Positions 56,153-64,000 of a stretch of DNA of 64,000 bases are shown piece by piece. The notes beneath the pieces are model-generated. The model saw only the letters and a program-made list of their open reading frames with translations. It was not told the DNA's origin and did not search any database. Both the position numbers and the translations under genes were made by a program. This DNA comes from Sphingomonas pituitosa NBRC 102491 (lineage in GTDB: Bacteria; Pseudomonadota; Alphaproteobacteria; Sphingomonadales; Sphingomonadaceae), in NCBI RefSeq assembly GCF_001598435.1, contig NZ_BCYY01000018.1, positions 45,901 through 109,900 of the forward strand, written 5' to 3'. Every line of letters starts with the position of its first letter. Position 1 is the stretch's first letter.

Positions 56153-59023
56153 ATGAAGAGGGTTTGGATCGCGGCGCTGCTGGCAGGCAGCGCGATGGCG
56201 CCGGCGCAGGCGGCGCAGGAAAACGGTTATAGCCGCACCGATGGCGGCGTGGTCGTCACGCCGACCGGCGGCGCCGCCGCCAAGGTCGAAGTGACCGTGC
56301 ACGGCGACGGAATCTTCCACGTCGTCGCAATGCCCAAGGGCGTCGACACCGGCACGCTCGCCCCCAGCCTGATGGCGCCCAATCCGCCGGCAGCCGGCGC
56401 GTTCGACGTTTCGCAGGCGAACGGCCATGTGCTGGTCAAGGCCAAGCGCGCCACCGCCGATATCGAGATCGCCACCGGCCGCGTCCGCTTCACCGACGCC
56501 AAGGGCCGCGAGCTGCTCGCCGAATCCGGCCAGGCGGCGTTCAAGCCGGTCACCGTCGAGGGCAAGCCGTTCGTCTCCGTCAGCCAGCAGTTCAACCGCG
56601 GCACCGATGAAGGGCTGTATGGCCTGGGCCAGCACCAGAACGCGCAGATGAACTATAACGGCGAGGACGTCGAACTCGCCCAGCACAATATGGACATCGC
56701 CGTGCCGTTCGTCGTCTCGACGCGCAGCTACGGCCTGCTCTGGGACAATGCCAGCATCAGCCGTTTCGGCAACCCGAAGCCGTACAGCCTGGTCGGCGAG
56801 GGGCTGAAGGTCTCCAGCGACGGCAAGCCCGGCTGGAAGGCCGAGTATTTCCTCGACGGCAAGCTGGCGGTCGCGCGCCAGGAAGCGACGATCAACTACC
56901 AGTATATCAAGGACCAGAAGAACTGGCCGGAGGCGGCCAAGGCGCAGACCGTGGCGGCAACGGGCGGCCAGAACACCGCCGGCAACGCGGTGCAGAAGCA
57001 GACCGTGGTGTGGACCGGCGACGTCCAGCCGGAGGTGACCGGCACCCACAAGTTCCAGCTCTATGGCTCGAGCTATTACAAGGTCTATGCCGACGGGAAG
57101 CTGGTACTCGACCGCTGGCGGCAGAACTGGAACCCCTGGTACGCGAACTTCGACCTGCCGATGGTCAAGGGCAAGCCGGTGCAGATCCGCATCGAGTGGG
57201 ACCCCAACGCCGGCTATATGGCGCTGCTCCACAATGATCCGCTGCCCGCGCAGGACCGGCATTCGGTGTGGTTCACCAGCGAAGTGGGCCAGGCCAAGAA
57301 CTATTGGTTCGTGCCTGCCGACAATCTGGACGGCGTGATCGCCGGCTATCGCCAGATCACCGGCAAGGCCGAGATGATGCCCAAATGGGTCTATGGCTTC
57401 TGGCAGTCGCGCCAGCGCTACGACACCGCCGCCGAGGTGACCGGCGTGGTCGACAAATACCGTTCGCTGAACATCCCGCTCGACAACATCGTGCTCGACT
57501 GGCGCTACTGGCGTGACGACGACTGGGGCAGCCACAAGTTCGATCCCACCCGTTTCGCCGATCCCAAGGCGATGATCGACAAGGTGCACGAGAGCCACGC
57601 CAACTTCATGATCTCGGTCTGGCCGAAATTCTATCCGACGACCGATACCTACAAGGAGCTGAACGCGGCGGGCGCGGCCTATCAGGGCAATCTGCGGCAG
57701 GGGAACAAGGACTGGGTCGGTCCGGGCTACGCCAACACCTTCTACGATCCCTATTCGGCCGAGGGTCGCCGCATCTTCTGGAAGCAGATCCAGGAGCGGC
57801 TCGGCGTGCTCGGTACCGATGCCTGGTGGGCCGATGCCAGCGAGCCGGACATGCACTCGAACCTCTCGATCCCGGAGCGGATCGACACCATGGGGCCGAC
57901 CGCGATCGGGCCGGCCGAGCAGTATTTCAACAGCTATCCGCTGATGAACGCACGCGCCTTCTTCGAGGGCTGGCGGAGCTTCAAGCCCGACGTGCGGCCT
58001 TTCCTGCTGACCCGCTCCGGTTTCGGTGGGCTGCAGCGCTACGGCGCGGCGATCTGGTCGGGCGACGTGGCGACCCGCTGGTATGATCTGCGCGCGCAGA
58101 TCTCGGCGGGCGTGAATGCGTCGATGTCGGGCATTCCGAACTGGACGCACGACATTGGCGGCTTTGCGGTGGAGCCGCGCTTCGAGACGAAGACCCCCAA
58201 GCCGGAGGACCTCGCCGAGTGGCGCGAGCTCAACCTGCGCTGGTTCCAGTTCGGCGCGTTCAGCCCGCTGTTCCGCAGCCATGGCGAGGCGCCGTATCGC
58301 GAAATCTACGAGATTTCGCCCGAAGGCTCGCCGATGCGCAGCTCGATGGTGTGGTACGATCAGCTCCGCTACCGGCTGATGCCCTATATCTACACGGTCG
58401 GCGCCGACACCTATATGAAGGACGGCAGCATCATGCGGGGCATGGCAATGGACTTCCCGTCCGATGCCAAGGCGCGCACGATCAACGACCAGTATCTGTT
58501 CGGCGACGCGTTCCTCGTCGCGCCGGTGACCGAGTACAAGGCGCGCAGTCGCACCGTGTATTTCCCCGGCACCGGCACCTGGTACGACTTCGGTACGGCG
58601 AAGACCTATCGCGGCGGCACCATCGCCGGCGTGACGGCACCCGCCGAGCGGATGCCGCTGTTCGTCAAGGCAGGCGCGATCGTGCCGATGGGCCCCGTGA
58701 CGCAATATGTGGACCAGCAGCGCGACGCGCCGCTGACGATCACCGTCTATACCGGCGCCAACGGCGCGTTCTCGCTCTACGAGGACGATGGCCGCAGCGA
58801 GCAGTACAAGAGCGGCGCGTTCAGCCGCATTCCGCTGACGTGGGACGACAAGGCCGGCACGCTGACCATCGGCGCGCGCGAGGGCAAGGGCTGGACGGGC
58901 ATGCCCGCTGCCCGCAGCTTCCGCGTGAAGTGGGTGAGCGCCGGCAAGCCGGTCACCGACGACAATGGCTTTGATACGGAAGTTCGGTATCAAGGTGGTA
59001 CTGTCGTGGTTCAGCGGAGGTAA
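56153..59023 (+). CDS. GH31 alpha-xylosidase with PA14 insert, exported
   Basis: The 956-residue protein has a signal peptide (VWIAALLAGSAMAPAQA), an N-terminal GH31 beta domain with GLYGLGQHQN near 165, a PA14-type insert (about 240 to 380, including GTHKFQLYGSSYYKVYADG), the catalytic barrel and C-terminal beta domains. The nucleophile is Asp561 in WWADASEPD and the acid/base Asp638 in WSGDVATRW. PA14-bearing GH31 enzymes, such as Cellvibrio Xyl31A, remove xylose from xyloglucan oligosaccharides. ATG 56153 has GGAGA upstream. The fucosidase follows after two bases. Confidence 0.93.
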   Translation: MKRVWIAALLAGSAMAPAQAAQENGYSRTDGGVVVTPTGGAAAKVEVTVHGDGIFHVVAMPKGVDTGTLAPSLMAPNPPAAGAFDVSQANGHVLVKAKRATADIEIATGRVRFTDAKGRELLAESGQAAFKPVTVEGKPFVSVSQQFNRGTDEGLYGLGQHQNAQMNYNGEDVELAQHNMDIAVPFVVSTRSYGLLWDNASISRFGNPKPYSLVGEGLKVSSDGKPGWKAEYFLDGKLAVARQEATINYQYIKDQKNWPEAAKAQTVAATGGQNTAGNAVQKQTVVWTGDVQPEVTGTHKFQLYGSSYYKVYADGKLVLDRWRQNWNPWYANFDLPMVKGKPVQIRIEWDPNAGYMALLHNDPLPAQDRHSVWFTSEVGQAKNYWFVPADNLDGVIAGYRQITGKAEMMPKWVYGFWQSRQRYDTAAEVTGVVDKYRSLNIPLDNIVLDWRYWRDDDWGSHKFDPTRFADPKAMIDKVHESHANFMISVWPKFYPTTDTYKELNAAGAAYQGNLRQGNKDWVGPGYANTFYDPYSAEGRRIFWKQIQERLGVLGTDAWWADASEPDMHSNLSIPERIDTMGPTAIGPAEQYFNSYPLMNARAFFEGWRSFKPDVRPFLLTRSGFGGLQRYGAAIWSGDVATRWYDLRAQISAGVNASMSGIPNWTHDIGGFAVEPRFETKTPKPEDLAEWRELNLRWFQFGAFSPLFRSHGEAPYREIYEISPEGSPMRSSMVWYDQLRYRLMPYIYTVGADTYMKDGSIMRGMAMDFPSDAKARTINDQYLFGDAFLVAPVTEYKARSRTVYFPGTGTWYDFGTAKTYRGGTIAGVTAPAERMPLFVKAGAIVPMGPVTQYVDQQRDAPLTITVYTGANGAFSLYEDDGRSEQYKSGAFSRIPLTWDDKAGTLTIGAREGKGWTGMPAARSFRVKWVSAGKPVTDDNGFDTEVRYQGGTVVVQRR

Positions 59024-59025
59024 TA

Positions 59026-60636
59026 ATGATCGGATCAGGGTGGCAGCGTCGCAGCGTCTTGGCGGGGCTCGCCGCCCTGCCGGCGGTGGCACGGGCGCAG
59101 GTGACGGCGCGAGGGCCGGTGCAGGCGACCTGGCCGTCGCTGGTGGCGAATTATCGCTATCCAGACTGGTTCCGCGACGCGAAGTTCGGGATCTGGTCGC
59201 ACTGGGGCCCGCAGGCGGTGCCCGAGCAGGGCGACTGGTACGGGCGCTTCATGTACATGCAGGGGCACCCGGTCTCGGACTTCCACCGCAAGACCTATGG
59301 CCACCCTGCCGATGTCGGCTTCATGGAGGTCCAGAACCGCTGGACCGCCGAGCGCTGGGACCCGGAAGGGTTGATGCAGCGCTATGTGAAGGCAGGCGCG
59401 AAGTATTTCGTGTCGCTCGCCTGCCATCACGACAATCTGGACTGCTACGACAGCGCGCATCACAGTTGGAACAGCCTGCGCGTGGGGCCGAAGCGCGATG
59501 TGGTCGGCACCTGGGAGAAGGCGGCGCGCGCGGCCGGGCTGCGCTTCGGCGTCTCCAACCACGCCTCGCACAGCTGGCACTGGTATCAACCCGCTTATGG
59601 CTATGACCCCGAGGGGCCGCGCAAGGGCGAGCGCTACGACGCCTTCCGGCTGACCAAGGCCGATGGCGCCGGCACATGGTGGGAGGGGCTCGATCCCCAG
59701 CTGCTCTACACCGGCAAGCACATGGTCGCGCCCGACGGCATCGACACGATGCAGGCGATGGGCAAGTGGCACGATGCGAACGACGGCCAGTGGCTGGAAA
59801 CCGTGCCCCCCGGCGACATCGACTATGCCAGGCGCTGGCTGCTGCGCCAGGTGGACCTGGTGACCAAGTACAAGCCCGATTTCTGCTATTTCGACAATTA
59901 CGAGCTGCCGTTCGGGCCCATCGGGCTCGCGGCGGTGGCGGATTACTACAACCGCTCGATCGACTGGCACGGCAAGATCGACGTGGTCGCCACCGCCAAG
60001 CAGCTGCATCCCTATGCCCGGTTCGGGCTGGTGCAGGATGTGGAGCGCGGCTTCTCCGACCGTCTGTGGGAGGAACCCTGGCAGACCGACACGTGCCTGG
60101 GCGACTGGTTCTACAAGCGCAGCCTCTACACCGACAAGGCGTACAAGTCGGCCAGCGACGTGTTGCAGCGGCTGGCAGATGTAGTGTCGAAGAACGGCAA
60201 CCTGCTGCTCTCGGTGCCGCAGCGCGGCGACGGCACGATCGATGCGGAGGAGGAGAAGATCCTCGACGATCTCGGTGCCTGGATGGCGGTGAACGGCGAG
60301 GCGATCTTCGGCAGCCGGCCGTGGCGCGTCTATGGCGAGGGGCCGACCCAGCTTGCCTCGGGGATGCAGAACGAAGGTGCGTTCAAGGGCTTCACCGAGC
60401 AGGACGTACGCTTCACGTGCCGGGGCGATGCGCTGTACCTGTTCTTCCTCAAGGCGCCGCGCGCACCGGTGACTGTGAAGGCGCTGGGCCTGGCGGCGGG
60501 CCGGGTGGCGCGGGCGCGGCTGCTGGGCGGCGGCGACGTGGCGTTCCGGCAGACCCCGGCGGGCCTGACGGTCACGCTGCCCCAGGGGCTGGGAACGGTG
60601 CCGGTGGTGCGGATCGACGGCCTGCGGCGGGCGTGA
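59026..60636 (+). CDS. GH29 alpha-L-fucosidase, exported
   Basis: The 536-residue protein starts with a twin-arginine-like signal (WQRRSVLAGLAALPAVARA). The GH29 barrel shows KFGIWSHWGPQAVPEQGDWYGR near 50, CHHDNLDCYDS near 145, and the nucleophile Asp290 in CYFDNYELPFG. NGNLLLSVPQRGDG near 395 is also typical. It releases L-fucose from glycans, here most likely from the galactose of fucosylated xyloglucan. It is the last gene of the four-enzyme run, and its product is the substrate of the fucose operon at 45.8 to 50 kb. Confidence 0.94.
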   Translation: MIGSGWQRRSVLAGLAALPAVARAQVTARGPVQATWPSLVANYRYPDWFRDAKFGIWSHWGPQAVPEQGDWYGRFMYMQGHPVSDFHRKTYGHPADVGFMEVQNRWTAERWDPEGLMQRYVKAGAKYFVSLACHHDNLDCYDSAHHSWNSLRVGPKRDVVGTWEKAARAAGLRFGVSNHASHSWHWYQPAYGYDPEGPRKGERYDAFRLTKADGAGTWWEGLDPQLLYTGKHMVAPDGIDTMQAMGKWHDANDGQWLETVPPGDIDYARRWLLRQVDLVTKYKPDFCYFDNYELPFGPIGLAAVADYYNRSIDWHGKIDVVATAKQLHPYARFGLVQDVERGFSDRLWEEPWQTDTCLGDWFYKRSLYTDKAYKSASDVLQRLADVVSKNGNLLLSVPQRGDGTIDAEEEKILDDLGAWMAVNGEAIFGSRPWRVYGEGPTQLASGMQNEGAFKGFTEQDVRFTCRGDALYLFFLKAPRAPVTVKALGLAAGRVARARLLGGGDVAFRQTPAGLTVTLPQGLGTVPVVRIDGLRRA

Positions 60637-60667
60637 GGGGGGGGCGGGGCCGCTCCCTCCACCGGTC

Positions 60668-60761
60668 GTCATCCCGGCGAAAGCCGGGATCCATTGGGGT
60701 CGCCGCTTTGGCTCCCGCTTCACCCTAGAGGCGAATGGATCCCGGCTTTCGCCGGGATGAC
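60668..60761. repeat. Perfect 27-bp inverted repeat (REP-like)
   Basis: The left arm (60668 to 60694) reads GTCATCCCGGCGAAAGCCGG followed by GATCCAT, and the right arm (60735 to 60761) is its exact reverse complement; each arm also contains its own hairpin (CCCGGCGAAAGCCGGG). It follows the fucosidase gene. Related half-copies occur near 29280 (ATGGATCCCGGCTTGTGCCG) and 14761. Confidence 0.85.
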
Positions 60762-60841
60762 GTTGCGTGCGATATCGGGGAAAGCCAGCCTCGGGCGGCG
60801 CGGTGCCCTTGCGGGCAAATTCTTCTGTCAGAAGGGGAAAA

Positions 60842-60916
<75 letters not shown>

Positions 60917-61017
60917 ACTGTTTTCCAACCGCGGCGACCAGCGCCGTGCGGGAGGGGCCTATTTGCTTGGGGACCGGTGATTGTCAACCCGCATCGCGAA
61001 GGTTTATCGCTTTTCGC

Positions 61018-61155
61018 ATGAAGGATGTGGATAAGCAGGCTCGATTGGCCGAAAAACTGCGCGAAAACCTGCGGCGGCGGAAAGCGCAGGCGCGAGAGGC
61101 CAAGGCGGTGGACGCCGCGCCGTTGGCGGAAGCGCCCCCCGAATCGGCGGACTGA
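61018..61155 (+). CDS. Small basic helical protein (45 residues)
   Basis: ATG 61018 opens a 45-residue frame starting MKDVDKQARLAEKLRENLRR, followed by RRKAQAREAKA and an acidic alanine-rich tail. Short proteins with the AxKLRENLRRRKAQAR core are widespread in alphaproteobacteria and of unknown role; many genomes carry one next to murA-like or tRNA loci, as I recall. A long frame opens earlier at 60694 but runs through the tRNA gene. It is probably a cytosolic helical peptide. Confidence 0.75.
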   Translation: MKDVDKQARLAEKLRENLRRRKAQAREAKAVDAAPLAEAPPESAD

Positions 61156-61161
61156 CCGGGT

Positions 61162-61181
61162 CCTCCCCTTCGCAGGGGAGG
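61162..61181. terminator. Bidirectional hairpin terminator
   Basis: An 8-bp perfect stem (CCTCCCCT with AGGGGAGG) with a TCGC tetraloop sits between two convergent genes, 7 bases after the small basic protein and 13 bases after the aminopeptidase. No T run is seen. Confidence 0.55.
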
Positions 61182-61193
61182 GCCCTGGTACCC

Positions 61194-62996
61194 TCACGCG
61201 ATCGGCGCGCACTTTGCTTCCAGCCAGGCGCGGTCCGCGCCGTTCAACTGCGGGCCGACGATCGCCAGCACCTCGGCATGGTACGCATCGAGCCAGGCGC
61301 GCTCTTCCGGCGCCAGCAGGTCGGGCAGGATCAGGCTGCGCTCGATCGGCGCGAAGGTGAGCGTCTCGAACGCCAGCATCGGCTTGTCGCCGCCGGGGAT
61401 CTCGCGCTCGACAATGTGGACCAGGTTCTCGATGCGGATGCCGTACTCGCCGGCCTTGTAGTAGCCGGGCTCGTTCGAGAGGAACATGCCGGCGCGCAAC
61501 GGCTCCAGCGCCTGGCCGCCCGGATAGGAGGGAGGCGCGATGCGCTGCGGCCCCTCGTGGACCGACAGATAGGCGCCGACGCCGTGGCCGGTGCCATGGG
61601 CGAAATCGAGCCCGGCTTCCCAGAGCGGCCGCCGCGCGAAGCCATCGATCTGCGCACCGGTGGTGCCATCGGGGAAGATCGCGGTGGCGATGGCGATATG
61701 GCCCTTCAGCACGCGGGTGAAGCGGTCCCGCATCTCGTGGCTCGCCTCGCCTACCGGCATCACGCGGGTCACGTCGGTGGTGCCGTCGCCATACTGGCCG
61801 CCCGAATCGATCAGGAACAGCTGGCCGCGTTCGATCGGCAGGCTCGATTCGTCGGTGACCTTGTAGTGCGGGATAGCGCCGTTCGGCCCGGTGGCGGAGA
61901 TGGTGTCGAAGGACAGGTCCTTCAGCTTGCCGGTCGCCTCGCGGAATTCCCGCAGCTTGTCGGCTGCGGACATCTCCGTCAGCCCGCCCTGCGGCGCAGT
62001 TTCCTCGAACCACTTCAGGAACCGGCTGAGCGCGGCGCCGTCGCGCGCCTGCGCGGCCTTGTGGCCGGCGACTTCGGCCGGGTTCTTGATCGCCTTGGCG
62101 AGGATCACCGGATCGCGCAGCGCGACGACGGTGGCGCCGCCCGCCTCCAGAGAATCGAAAATCGCCGAAACTGCCGTGCCCGGATCGGCAACGACGCGCT
62201 TGCCGGCAAACCCACCCAGGGCAGGCGCGAATGCCGCGCGATCCTGAATGCGCACCGCGTTGCCGAGATGCTGGCGCACCGCATCGGTCACCTTCTCGGG
62301 CGCGACGAACAGGTCGGCGGTGCCGTCGGCATGGACTACGGTGTAGGCGAGCGCGACCGGGGTGTGGGTGACGTCGCCGCCGCGGACGTTGAACGTCCAG
62401 GCGATCGAATCGAGTGCTGCGATCACCACGGCATCGGCATGCCGGGCTTGGAGCCAGTCGGCGATCTCGGCGCGCTTGGCGGCCGAGGACTTGCCGGCCA
62501 GCGCCTCGTCCAGCACCGCCAGCGGGGCGTCGGAGGGGCTGGGCTGCTCGGCCCAGACGGCGTCGATCGGGTTGCGGGTCACGGGTAGGAGCGTCGCGCC
62601 CTTCTCGGCCAGCGCCTTGCGCGCTTCCTCCACCCAGGCGCGGGTGTGCAGCCAGGGATCATAGCCGATGCGGCCGCCGTTCGGGGCATGGTCGCCCAGC
62701 CAGTCGGCGATGCTGGTGGCGGGGACGCCGACATATTCCCAGTGATCGGCAGAAACCTGCTGGCGGACCTGGAGGGTGTAGCGCCCGTCGGTGAAGATCG
62801 CCGCTTGGCTGCCCAGCACGACGGCAGTGCCGGCCGATCCCTGGAAGCCGGTGAGCCAGGCGAGGCGCTGGGCATATTCGCCGACATATTCGGACATGTG
62901 CTCGTCGGTGAGCGGCACGACGAAACCGTCGAGCGCGTCCTGCGCGAGTTGCGCGCGCAGCGCGTTCAGACGATCGGCATAGCTGGACATACGCAT
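61194..62996 (-). CDS. pepP: Xaa-Pro aminopeptidase (M24B, aminopeptidase P)
   Basis: The 600-residue protein has the three-domain plan of aminopeptidase P: two creatinase-like N-terminal domains (RLNALRAQLAQDALDGFVVP at the start) and an M24 pita-bread domain. The metal ligands lie in LIDSGGQYGDGTTDVTR (two Asp), HGTGHGVGAYLSVHEGP (His), SNEPGYYK (Glu) and the Glu of LAFETLTFAPIE. It removes N-terminal residues before proline in cytosolic peptides. ATG 62996 or the ATG two codons later may be used. It converges with the small basic protein gene. Confidence 0.95.
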   Translation of the reverse strand: MRMSSYADRLNALRAQLAQDALDGFVVPLTDEHMSEYVGEYAQRLAWLTGFQGSAGTAVVLGSQAAIFTDGRYTLQVRQQVSADHWEYVGVPATSIADWLGDHAPNGGRIGYDPWLHTRAWVEEARKALAEKGATLLPVTRNPIDAVWAEQPSPSDAPLAVLDEALAGKSSAAKRAEIADWLQARHADAVVIAALDSIAWTFNVRGGDVTHTPVALAYTVVHADGTADLFVAPEKVTDAVRQHLGNAVRIQDRAAFAPALGGFAGKRVVADPGTAVSAIFDSLEAGGATVVALRDPVILAKAIKNPAEVAGHKAAQARDGAALSRFLKWFEETAPQGGLTEMSAADKLREFREATGKLKDLSFDTISATGPNGAIPHYKVTDESSLPIERGQLFLIDSGGQYGDGTTDVTRVMPVGEASHEMRDRFTRVLKGHIAIATAIFPDGTTGAQIDGFARRPLWEAGLDFAHGTGHGVGAYLSVHEGPQRIAPPSYPGGQALEPLRAGMFLSNEPGYYKAGEYGIRIENLVHIVEREIPGGDKPMLAFETLTFAPIERSLILPDLLAPEERAWLDAYHAEVLAIVGPQLNGADRAWLEAKCAPIA

Positions 62997-63103
62997 ACTT
63001 CCTGCATCTTGGGGGCGGCGCTAGGGGCCGCACTATAGGCCGGTTTCTGGCCGATGCAGGGGCATTTGGAAAGGGGCGGGACCGGGCCCGCCCCTTTGGT
63101 CAC

Positions 63104-63430
63104 TCAGCGGCGGACGCGCACATAGGTGCAGCGGTTCTTCGCGGTCATCGAGCGATCGATCGCCCGGCCGCCCAGCGCACCGGCGACACCGCCCGCCGCC
63201 GCACCGAGCAGCCCACCGCCGATGATCGCCGGACCGGCCACCGCGCCGGCGACGCCGCCTGCGATCAGGCCGGCCTCGCCCTTCGACTTGCGGCACTTTT
63301 TCACATAGCGATAGTTGCGGCTGGACTTGGACTTGCCTTCGTAGCGCGACTGGGCGCTGGCGGCGGTGATCGGCATCGCGACCGGCATCACCAGGGCAAA
63401 GGCGGCAAGTGCTGCGATTGTCTTACGCAT
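63104..63430 (-). CDS. Exported glycine-zipper protein
   Basis: The 108-residue protein has a signal peptide (AALAAFALVMPVAMPITAASA), a basic tyrosine-rich segment (SRYEGKSKSSRNYRYVKKCRKSKG) whose cysteine may pair with that near the end (NRCTYVR), and a glycine-zipper membrane stretch (GLIAGGVAGAVAGPAIIGGG and LLGAAAGGVAGALGG). Such 2TM glycine-zipper proteins sit in or near the outer membrane and often belong to stress or surface regulons. No function is assigned. It is a single gene, divergent from the TonB-like gene. Confidence 0.82.
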   Translation of the reverse strand: MRKTIAALAAFALVMPVAMPITAASAQSRYEGKSKSSRNYRYVKKCRKSKGEAGLIAGGVAGAVAGPAIIGGGLLGAAAGGVAGALGGRAIDRSMTAKNRCTYVRVRR

Positions 63431-63523
63431 ATTCGGACCCCATCTTTGGTTCGTGTTCGATGCGTATCAATGTGTCATGCCACATTTCGGTTGCATGAAC
63501 CCGCAACGATCGGGGCGAAACCG

Positions 63524-64000
63524 GTGATTTCCGGCAGCTCCCGCGCGCGCGGTGCAGTCGCGGCAATCGCGGTCGAGGCGCTGCTGGCCGCGCTGCTGTT
63601 CGCCGGGTTGCGGACGCACGTGCTCTCCCGCGACGACCCGGCGGCGGACCTGCTGAGCTTCGACGTGCCGCCGCCCCCGCCGCCGCCCGAGCCCGAGCCG
63701 GCCAAGCGGCGCGCGGCACCCAAGGCCGAAGGCGCCTCGTCGCCGCCCAACCGTGTTTCCAGGGCCACGGAGGTCGTCGCACCGCCGCCGCCGGTCGTGC
63801 TCCAGCCGCCGCCCATGGTCACCGCGCCCAAGCCGGCAATCGCAAGCGATACGTCGTCCGGCGCGGCGCCGGTGGCCGGGCCGGGGACCGGCGCGGGCGG
63901 CGCGGGTGAGGGGACCGGCAGCGGCGGGCGCGGCAACGGCCCGGGCGGCGGGGGCGGGGTGCCGCTCCGCTGGATCGGCGGGCGGATCACCGATGCCGAT
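63524..64000 (+). CDS. TonB-like energy transducer, partial (cut by window end)
   Basis: From GTG 63524 (GGGGCG upstream) an open frame of 159 codons runs off the window. The protein has a short basic N terminus, one membrane helix (VAAIAVEALLAALLFAGL), a proline-rich periplasmic spacer (PPPPPPPEPEPAKRR, PPPPVVLQPPP), a glycine-rich part, and ends in PLRWIGGRITDAD, which looks like the start of a TonB C-terminal domain. It would pass proton-motive energy to outer-membrane receptors. Because it is truncated, the TonB domain itself cannot be confirmed. Confidence 0.75.
   Translation, partial: MISGSSRARGAVAAIAVEALLAALLFAGLRTHVLSRDDPAADLLSFDVPPPPPPPEPEPAKRRAAPKAEGASSPPNRVSRATEVVAPPPPVVLQPPPMVTAPKPAIASDTSSGAAPVAGPGTGAGGAGEGTGSGGRGNGPGGGGGVPLRWIGGRITDAD

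Noticed and set aside
56108..59092. A 994-codon open frame on the minus strand opposite the GH31 gene
   Set aside because: It lies across the catalytic region of a well-conserved alpha-xylosidase and has no recognisable features; another GC-rich shadow.

Overview
The window looks like chromosome of a sphingomonad (Sphingomonas-type alphaproteobacterium). The basis is GC-rich coding with dense overlapping ATGA/TGATG gene junctions, a heme-PAS FixL/FixJ pair, an EcfG-type stress sigma factor with matching promoters, a formaldehyde-detoxification cluster, an infA-maf-RNase E/G-yacG run, and a plant-polysaccharide locus. No species is claimed; the assignment rests on recognised families and gene order, not on a search.

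Region 1 (1 to about 10.05 kb) is an accessory segment ending exactly at the 3' end of tRNA-Phe(GAA). It has longer gaps, a visibly less GC-rich composition and a decayed IS5-family transposase. It carries a small general-stress set: a PRC-barrel membrane protein, a hemerythrin-like protein and an EcfG-type sigma factor, each with a GGAAC-N16/17-(C/T)GTT promoter. It also has a zinc-ligand-less MucR regulator, a two-gene unit of an N6-adenine DNA methylase plus an unrecognised partner, and an arginine-deiminase/DDAH-fold enzyme next to a small conserved gene.

Region 2 (10.05 to 34 kb) is core chromosome: yacG, an RNase E/G-like gene, maf, infA; a H+-pyrophosphatase of the K+-independent sequence type; a TraB/GumN protein; frmA-VOC-fghA; a DUF4126 protein, a flavin disulfide reductase and a SUOX-fold molybdoenzyme; a receiver-like protein lacking its phospho-acceptor, translationally coupled to FixL and FixJ; a DUF4136 lipoprotein-M14 peptidase-GNAT-frameshifted secreted protein-P-loop series; rpmJ (zinc-free type); thrC; an aldo/keto reductase and a Gre-like protein.

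Region 3 (34 to 51 kb) has a FAH-family hydrolase, a complete RND efflux operon with a divergent TetR regulator and palindromic operator, lutABC (L-lactate oxidation), one AT-richer orphan gene, and an IclR-controlled non-phosphorylating L-fucose operon (MFS transporter, L-fucose dehydrogenase, L-fuconate dehydratase, 2-keto-3-deoxy-fuconate dehydrogenase).

Region 4 (51 to 60.6 kb) is a fucosylated-xyloglucan locus: secreted esterase-like hydrolase, GH74, GH35, PA14-containing GH31 and GH29. Regions 3 and 4 read as one route: cut xyloglucan, release fucose, import it, convert it to pyruvate plus L-lactate, and oxidise the lactate with LutABC. No fuconolactonase and no TonB-dependent receptor are visible.

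Region 5 (60.6 to 64 kb) has tRNA-Thr(GGT), a small basic protein, aminopeptidase P, a glycine-zipper protein and the start of a TonB-like protein cut by the window end. Several intergenic spaces hold composite palindromic repeats.
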